A program made the translations under genes and the position numbers. A model generated the notes under the pieces. The model saw nothing but the letters and a program-made list of their open reading frames with translations. It was not told where the DNA came from and ran no database searches. This document shows, piece after piece, positions 24,424-34,948 of a stretch of 58,633 bases of DNA. This DNA is from Deltaproteobacteria bacterium PRO3 (GTDB taxonomy: Bacteria > UBA10199 > DSSB01). Location: contig SZOV01000007.1 of assembly GCA_030263375.1 (NCBI GenBank), positions 1 to 58,633 of the forward strand, in the 5' to 3' direction. Each line of letters begins with the position of its first letter. Position 1 is the first letter of the stretch.

Positions 24424-25008
24424 ATGCTCCTGATGATCGACAACTACGATTCCTTCACCTACAACCTCGTCCAGTACCTGGGCGAGCTGGGGGCCGAACT
24501 CTTGGTCAAGCGCAACGACGAGCTAAACGTCGCGCAGATCCGCGAGCTGAAGCCCGAGGCGATCGTGATCTCGCCGGGGCCCTGTACGCCCAACGAGGCG
24601 GGGATCTCCCTGGAGGTGATCGACAAGCTGAAGGGGGAATTTCCCATTTTGGGCGTCTGCCTCGGCCACCAGGCCATCGGGCAGGCCTTTGGCGGCAAGG
24701 TGATCCGCGCGAGCAACGTCATGCACGGAAAGACCAGCGAGATCCATCACGACGGCAAGACGCTCTTCGCGGGACTGCCCAACCCCTTCGTCGCCACGCG
24801 CTATCATTCTCTCATCGTCGAGCGCGAATCGCTCCCCGATTCGCTGGAGATCTCGGCTTGGACCGACGCGGGCGAGATCATGGGGCTCCGACACAAGAAA
24901 TACCTGGTCGAGGGGGTGCAGTTTCATCCCGAGTCCATCTTGACCAAGTCCGGCAAGCAGCTCCTGAACAATTTTCTGACACGGGTGAAGACGGCGCGGG
25001 CGGCATGA
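24424..25008 (+). CDS. trpG: Anthranilate synthase component II (glutamine amidotransferase)
   Basis: 194 residues. Class I glutamine amidotransferase with the nucleophile Cys in [15 protein letters not shown] and the catalytic His/Glu in [13 protein letters not shown]; the N-terminal [21 protein letters not shown] and [14 protein letters not shown] are diagnostic. It supplies ammonia from glutamine to TrpE. It is separated from trpE by the repeat hairpin, an unusual gap in an otherwise tightly packed operon. It overlaps trpD by 4 nt. PabA activity in folate synthesis (shared subunit) is possible. Confidence 0.97.
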   Translation: MLLMIDNYDSFTYNLVQYLGELGAELLVKRNDELNVAQIRELKPEAIVISPGPCTPNEAGISLEVIDKLKGEFPILGVCLGHQAIGQAFGGKVIRASNVMHGKTSEIHHDGKTLFAGLPNPFVATRYHSLIVERESLPDSLEISAWTDAGEIMGLRHKKYLVEGVQFHPESILTKSGKQLLNNFLTRVKTARAA

Positions 25009-26009
25009 AAGAACTGCTGAAAAAGATCATCGCCGAAGAACCCTTGGCCCCGGAAGAGATCCGCGGCGGCTTCGAGGCGATCTTGAGCCCCGAGACCCGC
25101 GACTCCGAGATCGCCTTGTTCCTGACCTCGCTCTCGACGCGCGGCCTGGACGCCGACGTCCTGACCGAGGCGGCGCGGGTGCTGCGCGAAAAGATGACTC
25201 CGGTGCGCCTCAAGGTCGCGGGCGCCGTGGACACCTGCGGGACGGGCGGCGACCGCAGCGGCTCCTTCAATTTCTCGACGGCGGCGGGGCTCCTGGTCGC
25301 TGCCTGCGGGGTGCCGGTGGCGAAGCACGGCAACCGGGCGATCACCTCGAAGTCTGGCAGCGCGGATCTGCTGGAGGCGCTGGGTATTCCCATCGATCTG
25401 GGGCCGGAGGCCGTCGCCGAGGCGATCGAAACAAGGCATTTCGGCTTCATGTTGGCCCCGCGCTACCACCCCGCGACCCAGCGGGTGCAGCAGATCCGTC
25501 GGCAGCTCGACATGGTGACGGTGTTTAACTTCCTCGGCCCCTTGCTCAACCCGGCCCAGGTCCGGCACCAAGTGGTTGGGGTCTTCGCGCCGGGGATGCG
25601 GCCCATCCTGGGCGAGGCCCTGCGCCGGCTCGGCACCGAGCGGGCCTGGGTGGTGAGCAGCGAGTCGGGCCTGGACGAGCTGAGCCCCAGCGGGCCGACC
25701 CACGTGACCGAGGTGACGCCGCAGGGCTTGGAAGAGAAGGTCGTGACGCCCGCCGACGCCGGGCTGCGGGCCAGCGACCCCAAGTTTGTATTGGGCAAGG
25801 ACGCCGCGCATAACGCCAAGCTGCTCCGGGGCATCTTCGACAAGACCTTCTTCGGCCCGATCCGCGACGGCGTCGTCCTCAACGCGGCCGCCGCGCTGGT
25901 CGTGGCAGGCCAGGCGAAGGATTTGAAGGAAGCCGCGGTGCAGGCCAAGGACGCCATCGAGAGCGGGGCTGCGGCGGAAAAGCTGGAGAATTTGGTGCGG
26001 AAGCCATGA
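25005..26009 (+). CDS. trpD: Anthranilate phosphoribosyltransferase
   Basis: 334 residues from the ATG that overlaps the trpG stop (ATGA). The PRPP-binding motif [19 protein letters not shown] and the anthranilate-site motif [15 protein letters not shown] are present, as are [14 protein letters not shown] and [10 protein letters not shown]. It transfers phosphoribose to anthranilate, the second step of tryptophan synthesis. Length is standard for the family. It overlaps trpC by 4 nt. Confidence 0.97.
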   Translation: MKELLKKIIAEEPLAPEEIRGGFEAILSPETRDSEIALFLTSLSTRGLDADVLTEAARVLREKMTPVRLKVAGAVDTCGTGGDRSGSFNFSTAAGLLVAACGVPVAKHGNRAITSKSGSADLLEALGIPIDLGPEAVAEAIETRHFGFMLAPRYHPATQRVQQIRRQLDMVTVFNFLGPLLNPAQVRHQVVGVFAPGMRPILGEALRRLGTERAWVVSSESGLDELSPSGPTHVTEVTPQGLEEKVVTPADAGLRASDPKFVLGKDAAHNAKLLRGIFDKTFFGPIRDGVVLNAAAALVVAGQAKDLKEAAVQAKDAIESGAAAEKLENLVRKP

Positions 26010-26785
26010 TCCTGGAGAAGATCTACAAATATAAGTTGGAGGAGTTGGAGCATTACAAGCGCCAGCTCCGGCCCGAGGACGCCAAGGAGCGGGCGAAGGA
26101 CGCCGCTTATCGGCCCCTTTCGCTCGCCAAGGCCTTGCGTGAGGCGCCTGGGGCCTTTGCGGTGATCGCCGAGATCAAGCGGCAGTCGCCCAGCAAGGGC
26201 GTCCTGCGCGCCGACTTCGATCCCGTCGGCATCGCCCGCGGTTACGAAGAGGCCGGTGCGGCCGCGCTGTCCGTCTTGACCGACGAGCACTTCTTCGGAG
26301 GTCACCTCGAACACCTGCGCCAGGTGCGGCAGGCGGTCAAGTTGCCGCTGCTGCGGAAGGATTTCCTCTGGGATCCCTATCAAATTTACGTCGCGCGCGA
26401 GGCCGGGGCCGACGCCATCCTCTTGATCGCCGCGATGCTGGGCCGTTGGCAGATGGAAGACCTGCAGGGACTCGCGGAGGAGCTGGGCCTCTCCGTCTTG
26501 GTCGAGGTCCACGACGCCGCCGAGGCCGAGCGCGCCGCAGGCATCGGAGCCAAGATCGTCGGCATCAACAACCGGGATCTCAAGACCTTCAAGGTCGACG
26601 TCGGCCTGACCGAGGCGCTCTTGCCCAAGCTCCCCGCCGCCGCGGTGAAGGTCAGCGAGAGCGGCCTGGATTCCGCCGAGGTCCTGAAGCGTCTGAAGGC
26701 CGCGGGGGCCGACGCCTTCCTGATCGGCGAGGCCTTCATGAAGGCGCCTCATCCCGGCGAGGCCCTGAAAGGATTTCTGAAATGA
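26006..26785 (+). CDS. trpC: Indole-3-glycerol phosphate synthase
   Basis: 259 residues, monofunctional. TIM-barrel motifs: VIAEIKRQSPSKGVL with the catalytic Lys and Glu, ALSVLTDEHFFGG, PLLRKDFLWDPYQIYVARE, VLVEVHDAAEAERA, IVGINNRDLKTF and SESGL. It closes the indole ring from carboxyphenylaminodeoxyribulose phosphate. Four-nt ATGA overlaps join it to trpD and trpF. Confidence 0.97.
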   Translation: MILEKIYKYKLEELEHYKRQLRPEDAKERAKDAAYRPLSLAKALREAPGAFAVIAEIKRQSPSKGVLRADFDPVGIARGYEEAGAAALSVLTDEHFFGGHLEHLRQVRQAVKLPLLRKDFLWDPYQIYVAREAGADAILLIAAMLGRWQMEDLQGLAEELGLSVLVEVHDAAEAERAAGIGAKIVGINNRDLKTFKVDVGLTEALLPKLPAAAVKVSESGLDSAEVLKRLKAAGADAFLIGEAFMKAPHPGEALKGFLK

Positions 26786-27407
26786 CCCTGGTCAAGATCT
26801 GCGGCCTCACCGACTTGAACGACACCCTCGACGCCGTCGAGCTGGGCGCGGACTACCTGGGCTTTAACTTCTACCCGGACTCGCCGCGCTTCGTGGACTA
26901 CGAGGTCGCCGAGCGGATCTTCGAGGAGATCCCCACCAATATCCCGAAGGTCGGCGTCTTCGTGAACGAGGATATCGGCAAGGTCGTGGACCTGGCGATC
27001 GAACTCGGGCTTGACATGCTGCAGTTCCACGGCGATGAATCGCCCGAGTCGCTCAATGGCCTGGGGCGCCCTTGGTACAAGGCCTTCCGCCTCAAGGCCC
27101 CCGAAGATCTGGCGGAGATTCCGAAGTACCACTGCGACTGGATCCTGGTCGACGCCTATTCCGAGAAGGCCTACGGCGGCACGGGGCTGACGGCGCACTG
27201 GGACTTGGTCCACGAGGCGGAGAAGTTCGGCAAAAAGATCGTCCTGGCCGGCGGGCTCAATCCCGACAACGTCGCCGTCGCGATCGCCACGGTGAAGCCC
27301 TTCATGGTCGACGTGGCCAGCGGTGTGGAGGCCTCGCCGGGGCGGAAGGACCGGCACAAGATGGAAGTCTTTATCTCCAAGGCCAAATCGGCCCTGGTGC
27401 GGGTGAA

Positions 27408-27411
<4 letters not shown>
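26782..27411 (+). CDS. trpF: Phosphoribosylanthranilate isomerase
   Basis: 209 residues from the ATG overlapping the trpC stop. TrpF motifs: [14 protein letters not shown] with the catalytic Cys, [63 protein letters not shown] and [14 protein letters not shown]. It catalyses the Amadori rearrangement in tryptophan synthesis. Free-standing here rather than fused to trpC. It overlaps trpB by 4 nt. Confidence 0.97.
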
Positions 27412-28609
<1,198 letters not shown>

Positions 28610-28613
<4 letters not shown>

Positions 28614-29410
28614 AGAACCGCATCGAGAAGAAATTCGCCGAGCTTAAAAAAGCCGGAAAGAAGGCCATGGTGGCCTTCGTCACCGCCGGCGACCCCAACC
28701 TCAAATTCACCCCGCAGGTGGTCTGGGGCCTGGAAGAGGCGGGGGTGGATATCGTCGAGTTGGGTGTTCCCTTCAGCGACCCCATGGCCGACGGCCCGGT
28801 CATTCAAAAGAGCAGCGAGCGGGCGCTGAAGGCGGGGACCAAGTTGCCGGGGATCTTCAAGGCCGTCGAGACCATCCGCAAGAAGAGCCAGGTCCCGATT
28901 TTGCTCATGGGATACTTTAACCCTATCCTACAATACGGCATTTCCGATTACTTTCGCGATGCCAAGGGGGCGGGAGTCGACGGGACGCTCTTGGTGGACC
29001 TGCCGCCGGAAGAGGGGGAGGAGACTCGGCAGGCGGCCAGCAAGGCCGGGGTTTCCTTGATCTACCTCCTGGCGCCCACCAGCGACCGCAAGCGCATCGA
29101 CCTGGTGCGAAAGAAGGGCTCGGGCTTCATCTATTATGTCTCGCTGACCGGGGTGACCGGGGCGGCCATCCATGCCCAGCCTGAAATCAAGGAGCAGATC
29201 GCCCAAGTCGTGAAGGGCAGCCGCCTGCCGGTCTGTGTGGGCTTCGGGATCAAGACGCCCGAGCAGGCGCGGGCGGTGGCGAAGTTGGCAGACGGGGTGG
29301 TGGTGGGGTCGGCCCTGGTCGACTGCTTTGCCAATGGAAAACCTCAGGTAGGGCTTGAAAAGGCAAAAAGGTTGGCGGCGTCCATAGCTAAAGCTGTTCA
29401 TTCGCTATAG
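28610..29410 (+). CDS. trpA: Tryptophan synthase alpha chain
   Basis: 266 residues from a GTG that overlaps the trpB stop (GTGA). Catalytic residues lie in [18 protein letters not shown] and in [47 protein letters not shown] and [11 protein letters not shown] are conserved. It cleaves indole-3-glycerol phosphate to indole, which is channelled to TrpB. Last gene of the trp operon; an AT-rich box begins immediately after the stop codon. Confidence 0.97.
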
Positions 29411-29412
29411 TT

Positions 29413-29439
29413 TTTAACTATATAAAATTTAATTATTTT
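29413..29439 (+). promoter_or_regulatory. AT-rich box C (TTTAACTATAT...)
   Basis: Third copy of the AT-rich box, TTTAACTATATAAAATTTAA..., one base shorter than copies A and B. It starts 3 nt after the trpA stop at the head of the 492-nt gap before the sigma factor gene. It could also act as a T-rich terminator zone, but no stable stem precedes it. Confidence 0.4.
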
Positions 29440-29540
29440 CATAATTATTTTGTTTGAATAACCGGGACCTCCTGGTCTTGCGGCATTCTCCTATCCTCGG
29501 AACATCCCTAGCCCCCCATCCCTAATGTTAACAAGCACGA

Positions 29541-29698
29541 GCCCCTAGCCGGGGGCGATATGTCCCCAAGCGGGACCCTCTGAAAAGCCGATCACCTTGA
29601 GGCATCCAATAATATCGGCTTTTCGGCGGAGGCCTGGCCCCCGGCCTAAGGGGGCCAGGCCGTGTCCCCGCTGGGACATATCGCCCCCGGCTAGGGGC
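29541..29698. repeat. Structured inverted-repeat element with two inner hairpins
   Basis: Outer arms GCCCCTAGCCGGGGGCGATA... (29541-29575) and their reverse complement (29665-29698) pair nearly perfectly over about 34 nt. Inside are two more hairpins: GAAAAGCCGAT/ATCGGCTTTTC (29582-29592 and 29614-29624) and GGCCTGGCCCCC/GGGGGCCAGGCC (29631-29642 and 29650-29661). Together they form a three-way junction. It fills most of the gap 29411-29902, which holds no gene. Confidence 0.85.
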
Positions 29699-29861
29699 GG
29701 GCGGGGCATAAGGACCACAGAGGGGGCCATAGGCAATACCTAGGCAAAAATAGAGGCGTAAGGGATAGGGCGGCAATCTGGATTCTATTCTCCATTTTCA
29801 ACCGGAGAAAAAATTTAAATACCTAAAACCTTATTTTCTCAAGTCCGTTCCAACAGTTATC

Positions 29862-29890
29862 TTGACCAGCTCGGGTCTCTGACATTACGG
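29862..29890 (+). promoter_or_regulatory. Possible promoter of the ECF sigma operon
   Basis: TTGACC (29862-29867) is followed after 17-18 nt by TTACGGT. The -10 match is weak. The same -35 sequence appears in the predicted trpE and lysS promoters. An autoregulated ECF-type promoter could not be recognised with confidence. Confidence 0.3.
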
Positions 29891-29902
29891 TGGGTCCCGT
29901 TT

Positions 29903-30502
29903 ATGGGGACCATGCGCAGCGACGAAGAACTTATGGTGGCCTTTCAGGCCGGCGATACCGCCGCCTTTGAGGTGCTGATCCGGCGTCACCAGAACGGCGT
30001 GTATAACTTCATCGTCCGTTTTCTGGGGAACCGCGAGGTGGCCGAGGAGGTCTTTCAAGAGGCCTTCCTCAAGGTCCACCAGGCGGCGGATCGCTACCTG
30101 CCCAACGGCAAGTTCACCACCTGGCTCTACACGATCGTGCGCAACCTCTGCGTCGATACCTTCCGGCGACGGAAGATCCGCGAGGCGGTCAGCCTGGACG
30201 ACCGGGGCGAGAACGGCGAGCGCAACCTCGCCGACACCATCGCCGGCGACGAGATCCCGGCCGACGTCGTCTCCTCCGCCAACGAGATCGAGGCGGTGCT
30301 CGAGAAGGCCCTGGCCAAGCTGAATGAAGACCAACGCGAGGTCTTCCTGCTCCGCGAAAAGGAGGGGCTGAAGTTCGAGGAGATCGCCGAGGTGACCGGC
30401 GTCTCGGTCAATACGGTGAAAAGCCGCATGCGCTACGCCCTCGAGGCCCTGCGGCGCAGCCTGAAACAGTCGAAATATCGTGAATTGCTGGAGAGGGATT
30501 GA
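29903..30502 (+). CDS. ECF-family RNA polymerase sigma factor (RpoE-like)
   Basis: 199 residues with sigma region 2 (FEVLIRRHQNGVYNFIVRFL, AEEVFQEAFLKVHQA, FTTWLYTIVRNLCVDTFRRR) and region 4 (LAKLNEDQREVFLLREKEGL, FEEIAEVTGVSVNTVKSRM). No region 1 or 3. It directs RNA polymerase to a specialised promoter set. A second ATG lies three codons in. The following membrane protein, 30 nt downstream, is its likely anti-sigma factor. The 492-nt gap upstream contains a structured repeat and an AT-rich box. Confidence 0.93.
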   Translation: MGTMRSDEELMVAFQAGDTAAFEVLIRRHQNGVYNFIVRFLGNREVAEEVFQEAFLKVHQAADRYLPNGKFTTWLYTIVRNLCVDTFRRRKIREAVSLDDRGENGERNLADTIAGDEIPADVVSSANEIEAVLEKALAKLNEDQREVFLLREKEGLKFEEIAEVTGVSVNTVKSRMRYALEALRRSLKQSKYRELLERD

Positions 30503-30532
30503 GCGTTTAAAATGGCAGGACGGAATTAAATC

Positions 30533-31417
30533 ATGGATCGCCGAGACTTCGATGACAAAGTGATCGACTTCCTCTACGACGACCTCGACCCCGCCGACCG
30601 CGCGGCCTTTCAGGCCGAGATCGGCGCCCGTGCCGAGCTTGAAGGCGAGGTTCGCGAGTTCGGCCGCGTCGGCCAAATTTACCGCAACCGGCTGCCCGAC
30701 CTTCAGCCCCCTCCGGCCCTCTTACAAAAAGTTTTGGCCCAGGCGCCCAAGCCCAAGCGGCGTTTTGCCTGGTTCGGCCTCGATGTCGCTTCCTTCTGGC
30801 GGCCCGCTCTGACCGGGGCCTTCGTCATGGCCCTGACCCTGGCCGGGATTTATCAATATAAGCTCCATCGCGACGCCCCTGAGCAGGTCGCGAAAAACGA
30901 GCCCGCGCCTTCCGTCCCGGCTCCCGATGTGCCCATTCCCGAAGGCGGCGGCGAGATTAGCCTGCGCGACCTTTCCCTGGCCCGCGCCCAGACCCGGCCC
31001 ATGGCCGAGCCTTCCTGGCGCCAGCCGCGCTTCGGCAACGGTCTGATCTCCTTCGCGAGCTACGGAAATACCGCGCCCGCCTATCCTAGCCCCGCTTATC
31101 CGCAGGCCGTTGCGCCCGGCGGGACCTACGAAGAGCTCTACGGCCTCGAGCAAGAGGCCCAAAACGCCGTCGCGCAATTCGCCCACCAGCAGGCTCTGCG
31201 GATGCACTCTATGGGCGATCACCGCGGCGCGGCCGAGGCTCTGGCGCTGCTGATCAAGCGCTACCCCAATTACTCCCGCCTCTTCGAGGCCCTGGCCCTG
31301 CGCATCGGCTGCCTCTACCAGATCGGGCAGATCGACAAGGCCGAGCAAGAGCTGGCTTGGCTGCGGCAAAGCTCCCCCGAATTGGCCGCGCTGGTCGAGC
31401 AGCGTTGGTGGCGCTAG
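30533..31417 (+). CDS. Probable membrane anti-sigma factor with TPR-like C-terminus
   Basis: 294 residues. The N-terminal ~60 residues (DDKVIDFLYDDLDPADRAAFQAEI) look like the anti-sigma helical domain that grips ECF sigma factors, but lack the HxxxCxxC zinc motif of the ZAS subgroup. One transmembrane helix lies at about residues 83-104 (PALTGAFVMALTLAGIYQY). A Pro/Ala-rich stretch follows, then a C-terminal TPR-like segment (HSMGDHRGAAEALALLIKRY, LYQIGQIDKAEQELAWL) on the far side of the membrane. Its position after the sigma gene supports the call. Confidence 0.75.
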   Translation: MDRRDFDDKVIDFLYDDLDPADRAAFQAEIGARAELEGEVREFGRVGQIYRNRLPDLQPPPALLQKVLAQAPKPKRRFAWFGLDVASFWRPALTGAFVMALTLAGIYQYKLHRDAPEQVAKNEPAPSVPAPDVPIPEGGGEISLRDLSLARAQTRPMAEPSWRQPRFGNGLISFASYGNTAPAYPSPAYPQAVAPGGTYEELYGLEQEAQNAVAQFAHQQALRMHSMGDHRGAAEALALLIKRYPNYSRLFEALALRIGCLYQIGQIDKAEQELAWLRQSSPELAALVEQRWWR

Positions 31418-31469
31418 GGCGGCGCATTTTTTTCTGTCCAGAAGCCCGGCTTTCTTCCACAATTCTTTT

Positions 31470-31940
31470 ATGAACGACGCCGACTTCATGCGCCAAGCCA
31501 TCGCCTCGGCCCGCGAGGGCATCGAGCGCGGCCAGACCCCCTTCGGCGCCTGCATCGTGCGGGACGGAGAGGTCTTGAGCCGCCGCCATAACGAGGTCTG
31601 GGCCTTGACCGACATCACCGCCCATGCCGAGATCCTCGCCATCCGCGAGGCCTGTCGCAAGCTCGGGCGCATCGACCTCTCGGGGTCGGTCCTCTATTCC
31701 ACCTGCGAGCCCTGTCCGATGTGTTTCAGCGCCTGCCATTGGGCGCGGATCGAGAAGATCCGTTACGGCGCCGGCATCGCCGACGCGCAGGCGGCCGGCT
31801 TCAACGAAATTACCTTTTCCAACCAGGACATGAAGACCTACGGCGGCTCCCCAGTCGAGGTGGAGAGCGGCCTCCTGAAGGACGAGTGCGTCGCCCTGTT
31901 TCGCTTCTGGCTGGAAAAAAATCTCTCCCGGCCTTATTAG
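31470..31940 (+). CDS. Nucleoside/guanine deaminase-like protein
   Basis: 156 residues of the CDA/dCMP deaminase zinc fold. The zinc ligands and catalytic Glu are in TAHAEILAIREACRKL and STCEPCPMC. The surrounding HWARIEKIRYGAGIADAQAAGFNEI and the C-terminal tail resemble bacterial guanine deaminase (GuaD of Bacillus) more than TadA, but substrate specificity cannot be read from sequence alone. It lies 53 nt after the anti-sigma gene and 6 nt before the release-factor-like gene. Confidence 0.8.
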   Translation: MNDADFMRQAIASAREGIERGQTPFGACIVRDGEVLSRRHNEVWALTDITAHAEILAIREACRKLGRIDLSGSVLYSTCEPCPMCFSACHWARIEKIRYGAGIADAQAAGFNEITFSNQDMKTYGGSPVEVESGLLKDECVALFRFWLEKNLSRPY

Positions 31941-31946
31941 GTCCTC

Positions 31947-32366
31947 ATGAACGCCCCCCTCATCTCCGACGCCAAGGTCCGCGACCTCGAGGCCCGCATG
32001 TCCCGTTTGGGCGTGCTGGAGTCCGACCTCGAGGAAGAGTTCATCCGCGGCAGCGGGGCGGGGGGCCAGAAGATCAACAAGACCTCCGTCGTCGTCCAAC
32101 TGCGACACCTGCCCAGCGGCCTGATGGTGCGCTGCCAGGAGAGCCGCAGCCAGGCCTTCAACCGCTTTATGGCCCGCCGCCTCCTGGTCGAAAAGCTCGA
32201 GGAGCGGATTTTACAAGAGAAGAGCGAGCGGCGGCAGAAGATCGAAAAACTCCGGCGCCAAAAGCGCAAGCGCTCCAAGCGGGCCAAGGAGAAGATGCTC
32301 GAAGGCAAGCGCCGCCACGCCGAGAAAAAGTCCCTGCGCCGCGGCCCCGGCAAGGGGGAGTATTAG
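31947..32366 (+). CDS. GGQ-domain peptidyl-tRNA hydrolase (ArfB/release-factor-like)
   Basis: 139 residues with the class I release-factor catalytic motif GSGAGGQKINKT and VRCQESRSQAFNRFMARRLL, but no codon-recognition domain. The C-terminal 50 residues are strongly basic (RRQKRKRSKRAKEKMLEGKRRHAEKKSLRR), like the tail by which ArfB enters the mRNA channel of stalled ribosomes. This architecture fits stalled-ribosome rescue; whether it is ArfB itself or a related GGQ protein is not certain. It precedes leuS by about 50 nt. Confidence 0.85.
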   Translation: MNAPLISDAKVRDLEARMSRLGVLESDLEEEFIRGSGAGGQKINKTSVVVQLRHLPSGLMVRCQESRSQAFNRFMARRLLVEKLEERILQEKSERRQKIEKLRRQKRKRSKRAKEKMLEGKRRHAEKKSLRRGPGKGEY

Positions 32367-32416
32367 CCGCCGAAAAGCGCTTGAAAGGCGCGAAGCCTCC
32401 GTGACATGGAAGCCCC

Positions 32417-34918
32417 ATGAGCTTTAAAGACCCGTACGACCCGAAGAAGATCGAACCCAAGTGGCAGGCCTACTGGGAGGAACACCGCTGCTTCCAAGTC
32501 CGCGAGGTGGCCGACCGCCCGAAGTTCTACCTGCTAGAGATGTTTCCTTATCCTTCGGGCCGCATTCACATGGGGCACGTGCGCAATTACACGATCGGCG
32601 ACGTGCTGGCGCGCTTCCTCAAGATGCGCGGCTACAACGTCCTGCACCCGATGGGCTGGGACGCCTTCGGGATGCCCGCCGAGAACGCGGCGATCAAAAA
32701 CAAGACCCACCCCGCGGCCTGGACGAAAGACAACATCAAGGCGATGCGCGCGCAGCTGCAGCGCCTGGGCTTCAGCTACGACTGGGACCGCGAGGTCGCC
32801 ACCTGCGAGCCCGAGTACTATCGCTGGGAGCAGAAGATCTTCATCGAGATGTACGAGAAGGGCCTGGCCTACAAGAAGAAGAGCCTCGTCAACTGGTGCC
32901 CCAGCTGCCAGACCGTCCTGGCCAACGAGCAGGTCGAGCAGGGGCTTTGCTGGCGCTGCGACAGCGCCGTCGAGCAGAAGCCGCTCGAGCAATGGTTCTT
33001 GAAGATCACCGACTACGCCGAGGAGCTGCTGCGGGAGACTTACAACCTCAAGGGCTGGCCCGAGCGCGTCCTCACCATGCAGCGCGAGTGGATCGGCAAA
33101 AGCCCGGGCGCCGAGGCCGTCTTCAAGGTCGAGGGGAGCGGGGAGGAGATCCTCATTTTCACCACCCGGCCCGACACGCTTTACGGCGTGACCTTTCTCT
33201 CGCTCGCCGCCGAGCATCCCCTGATCGACGCCCTGGTGAAGGACGAGGGCAAGCGCCGGGAGATCGCCGAGTTCCGCGAACGGGTCCGCAAGATCGACCG
33301 CGACAAGCGCGTGGCCGACGCCTATGAGAAAGAGGGAATTCCGCTCGGCTTGAACGCCGTGCATCCGCTGACCGGAGAGAAGATTCCGCTCTTTGCGGCC
33401 AACTTTGTCTTGATGGAGTACGGGACCGGGGCGGTCATGGCGGTGCCGGCGCACGACCAGCGGGACTTCGACTTTGCGAAGAAGTATGGCTTGCCGATTC
33501 GGCTGGTGATCGAGAATGTCGCCGTGGGGGCCGTTCGCGAAGGGCCCCTACAGGCTGCGTATGTGGAACCGGGTACGATGGTTGACAGCGGACCTTTCGG
33601 CGGCATGGGCAGCGAGGAGGCCAAAGGCGCCATCGTCAAGCTGCTCGAGAGCCAAAAGGCCGGGCATTCCAAGATCACCTACAAGCTCCGCGACTGGGGC
33701 GTCTCGCGCCAGCGTTACTGGGGCGCGCCCATCCCCATCGTCTACTGCCCGGATTGCGGCGCCGTGCCGGAGAAGATCGAGAACCTCCCGGTGAAATTGC
33801 CCCTCGACGTCGAGTTCACGGGGGAGGGTGGTTCGCCGCTCGCCAAGATCGACTCCTTCGTGAACGCCGCTTGTCCGAAATGCGGAAAGCTGGCGCGCCG
33901 CGAGACCGACACCTTCGACACCTTCATGGAGTCCTCCTGGTATTTCCTGCGCTATCTCTCGCCCAAGGACGGCGACGAGCCCTTCAGCCGGCGCTCCTCC
34001 GACTACTGGATGCCGGTCGACCAGTACATCGGCGGGATCGAGCACGCGGTCCTGCACCTCTTGTATTCGCGGTTTTTCACCAAGGTGCTGCGCGACTTGG
34101 GCTACACCGGCGTCTCCGAGCCCTTCCAAAACCTGCTCACGCAGGGCATGGTCATCAAGGACGGCGCCAAGATGAGCAAGTCAAAAGGCAACGTCGTCGA
34201 CCCCGAGTACCTGATCGAGAAGTACGGCGCCGACACCGCGCGGCTCTTCTGTCTCTTCGCCTCGCCGCCGGAGAAGGACCTCGACTGGAACGACGCGGGG
34301 GTCGAGGGCAGCGCCCGCTTCCTCAACCGCGTCTGGCGCCTTTTGGCCGATCTCGCGCCGCTGTACCGCCGGCGGGAGGGGCCGGTCAAGAGCAGCCCGA
34401 AGCCCCAGGGCAAGGCGCTGCGCGAGGTCCACGCCAAGCTCCACCGCACCATCCAAAAAGTCACCGAGGACGTGCAGCAGGACTTTCACTTCAACACCGC
34501 CATCGCGGCGGTCATGGAGCTGGTCAACAAGGTCGGCGAGGTGCCGCGCTCCGATTGGGAGGGCGAGGAGGGGAGGGGGCTGCTCGCGGAGCTCCTCGAA
34601 TCCCTGGTCCTGCTCCTCTCGCCCTTCGTCCCGCACTTTTGCGAGGAGGCCTGGAGGAACCTGGGCTTCGAGGGCAGCCTCTTGGACGTAGCCTGGCCCG
34701 GCTTCGACCCCGAGGCCACATTGGCCGAGACCGTCACGGTCATCGTCCAGGTCAACGGCAAGCTGCGCGGCAAGGCCGAGCTGCCGCCGGGGGTCAGCGA
34801 GGAGGAGGTCCGCCGGATCGTCGACACCGACGAGAAGATCCGGGCGCACCTCGAGGGGAAGTCCGTGGTCAAGACGATCTTCGTGCCGGGGAAATTGCTG
34901 AATATCGTCGTTAAGTAG
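32417..34918 (+). CDS. leuS: Leucyl-tRNA synthetase
   Basis: 833 residues, class I synthetase. The HIGH-type motif is [19 protein letters not shown]; the KMSKS motif is [17 protein letters not shown]. The editing (CP1) domain is present ([39 protein letters not shown]). It charges tRNA-Leu. Residues 369-379 ([11 protein letters not shown]) are encoded by a 28-nt palindromic repeat inserted in frame in the CP1 domain, just after [10 protein letters not shown] and before [12 protein letters not shown], a surface loop that varies in length between species. The rest looks intact, so the insertion is tolerated. Confidence 0.97.
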   Translation: MSFKDPYDPKKIEPKWQAYWEEHRCFQVREVADRPKFYLLEMFPYPSGRIHMGHVRNYTIGDVLARFLKMRGYNVLHPMGWDAFGMPAENAAIKNKTHPAAWTKDNIKAMRAQLQRLGFSYDWDREVATCEPEYYRWEQKIFIEMYEKGLAYKKKSLVNWCPSCQTVLANEQVEQGLCWRCDSAVEQKPLEQWFLKITDYAEELLRETYNLKGWPERVLTMQREWIGKSPGAEAVFKVEGSGEEILIFTTRPDTLYGVTFLSLAAEHPLIDALVKDEGKRREIAEFRERVRKIDRDKRVADAYEKEGIPLGLNAVHPLTGEKIPLFAANFVLMEYGTGAVMAVPAHDQRDFDFAKKYGLPIRLVIENVAVGAVREGPLQAAYVEPGTMVDSGPFGGMGSEEAKGAIVKLLESQKAGHSKITYKLRDWGVSRQRYWGAPIPIVYCPDCGAVPEKIENLPVKLPLDVEFTGEGGSPLAKIDSFVNAACPKCGKLARRETDTFDTFMESSWYFLRYLSPKDGDEPFSRRSSDYWMPVDQYIGGIEHAVLHLLYSRFFTKVLRDLGYTGVSEPFQNLLTQGMVIKDGAKMSKSKGNVVDPEYLIEKYGADTARLFCLFASPPEKDLDWNDAGVEGSARFLNRVWRLLADLAPLYRRREGPVKSSPKPQGKALREVHAKLHRTIQKVTEDVQQDFHFNTAIAAVMELVNKVGEVPRSDWEGEEGRGLLAELLESLVLLLSPFVPHFCEEAWRNLGFEGSLLDVAWPGFDPEATLAETVTVIVQVNGKLRGKAELPPGVSEEEVRRIVDTDEKIRAHLEGKSVVKTIFVPGKLLNIVVK
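33524..33551 (+). repeat. Palindromic element type 1 inside leuS
   Basis: A 28-nt imperfect palindrome (GTGGGGGCCGTTCG/CGAAGGGCCCCTAC) in frame within leuS. It is closely related to the perfect palindrome at 35127-35154 and has the same reading frame as the copy within the gene at 53245-55410. Confidence 0.9.
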
Positions 34919-34948
34919 TTTGCCGTCTTGGGTCGAAGAATTATGGTG

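Noticed and set aside
29528-29776. Small open frame in the trpA-sigma gap
   Set aside because: It is the translation of a perfect inverted repeat; its repetitive Pro/Arg content comes from the palindrome arms.
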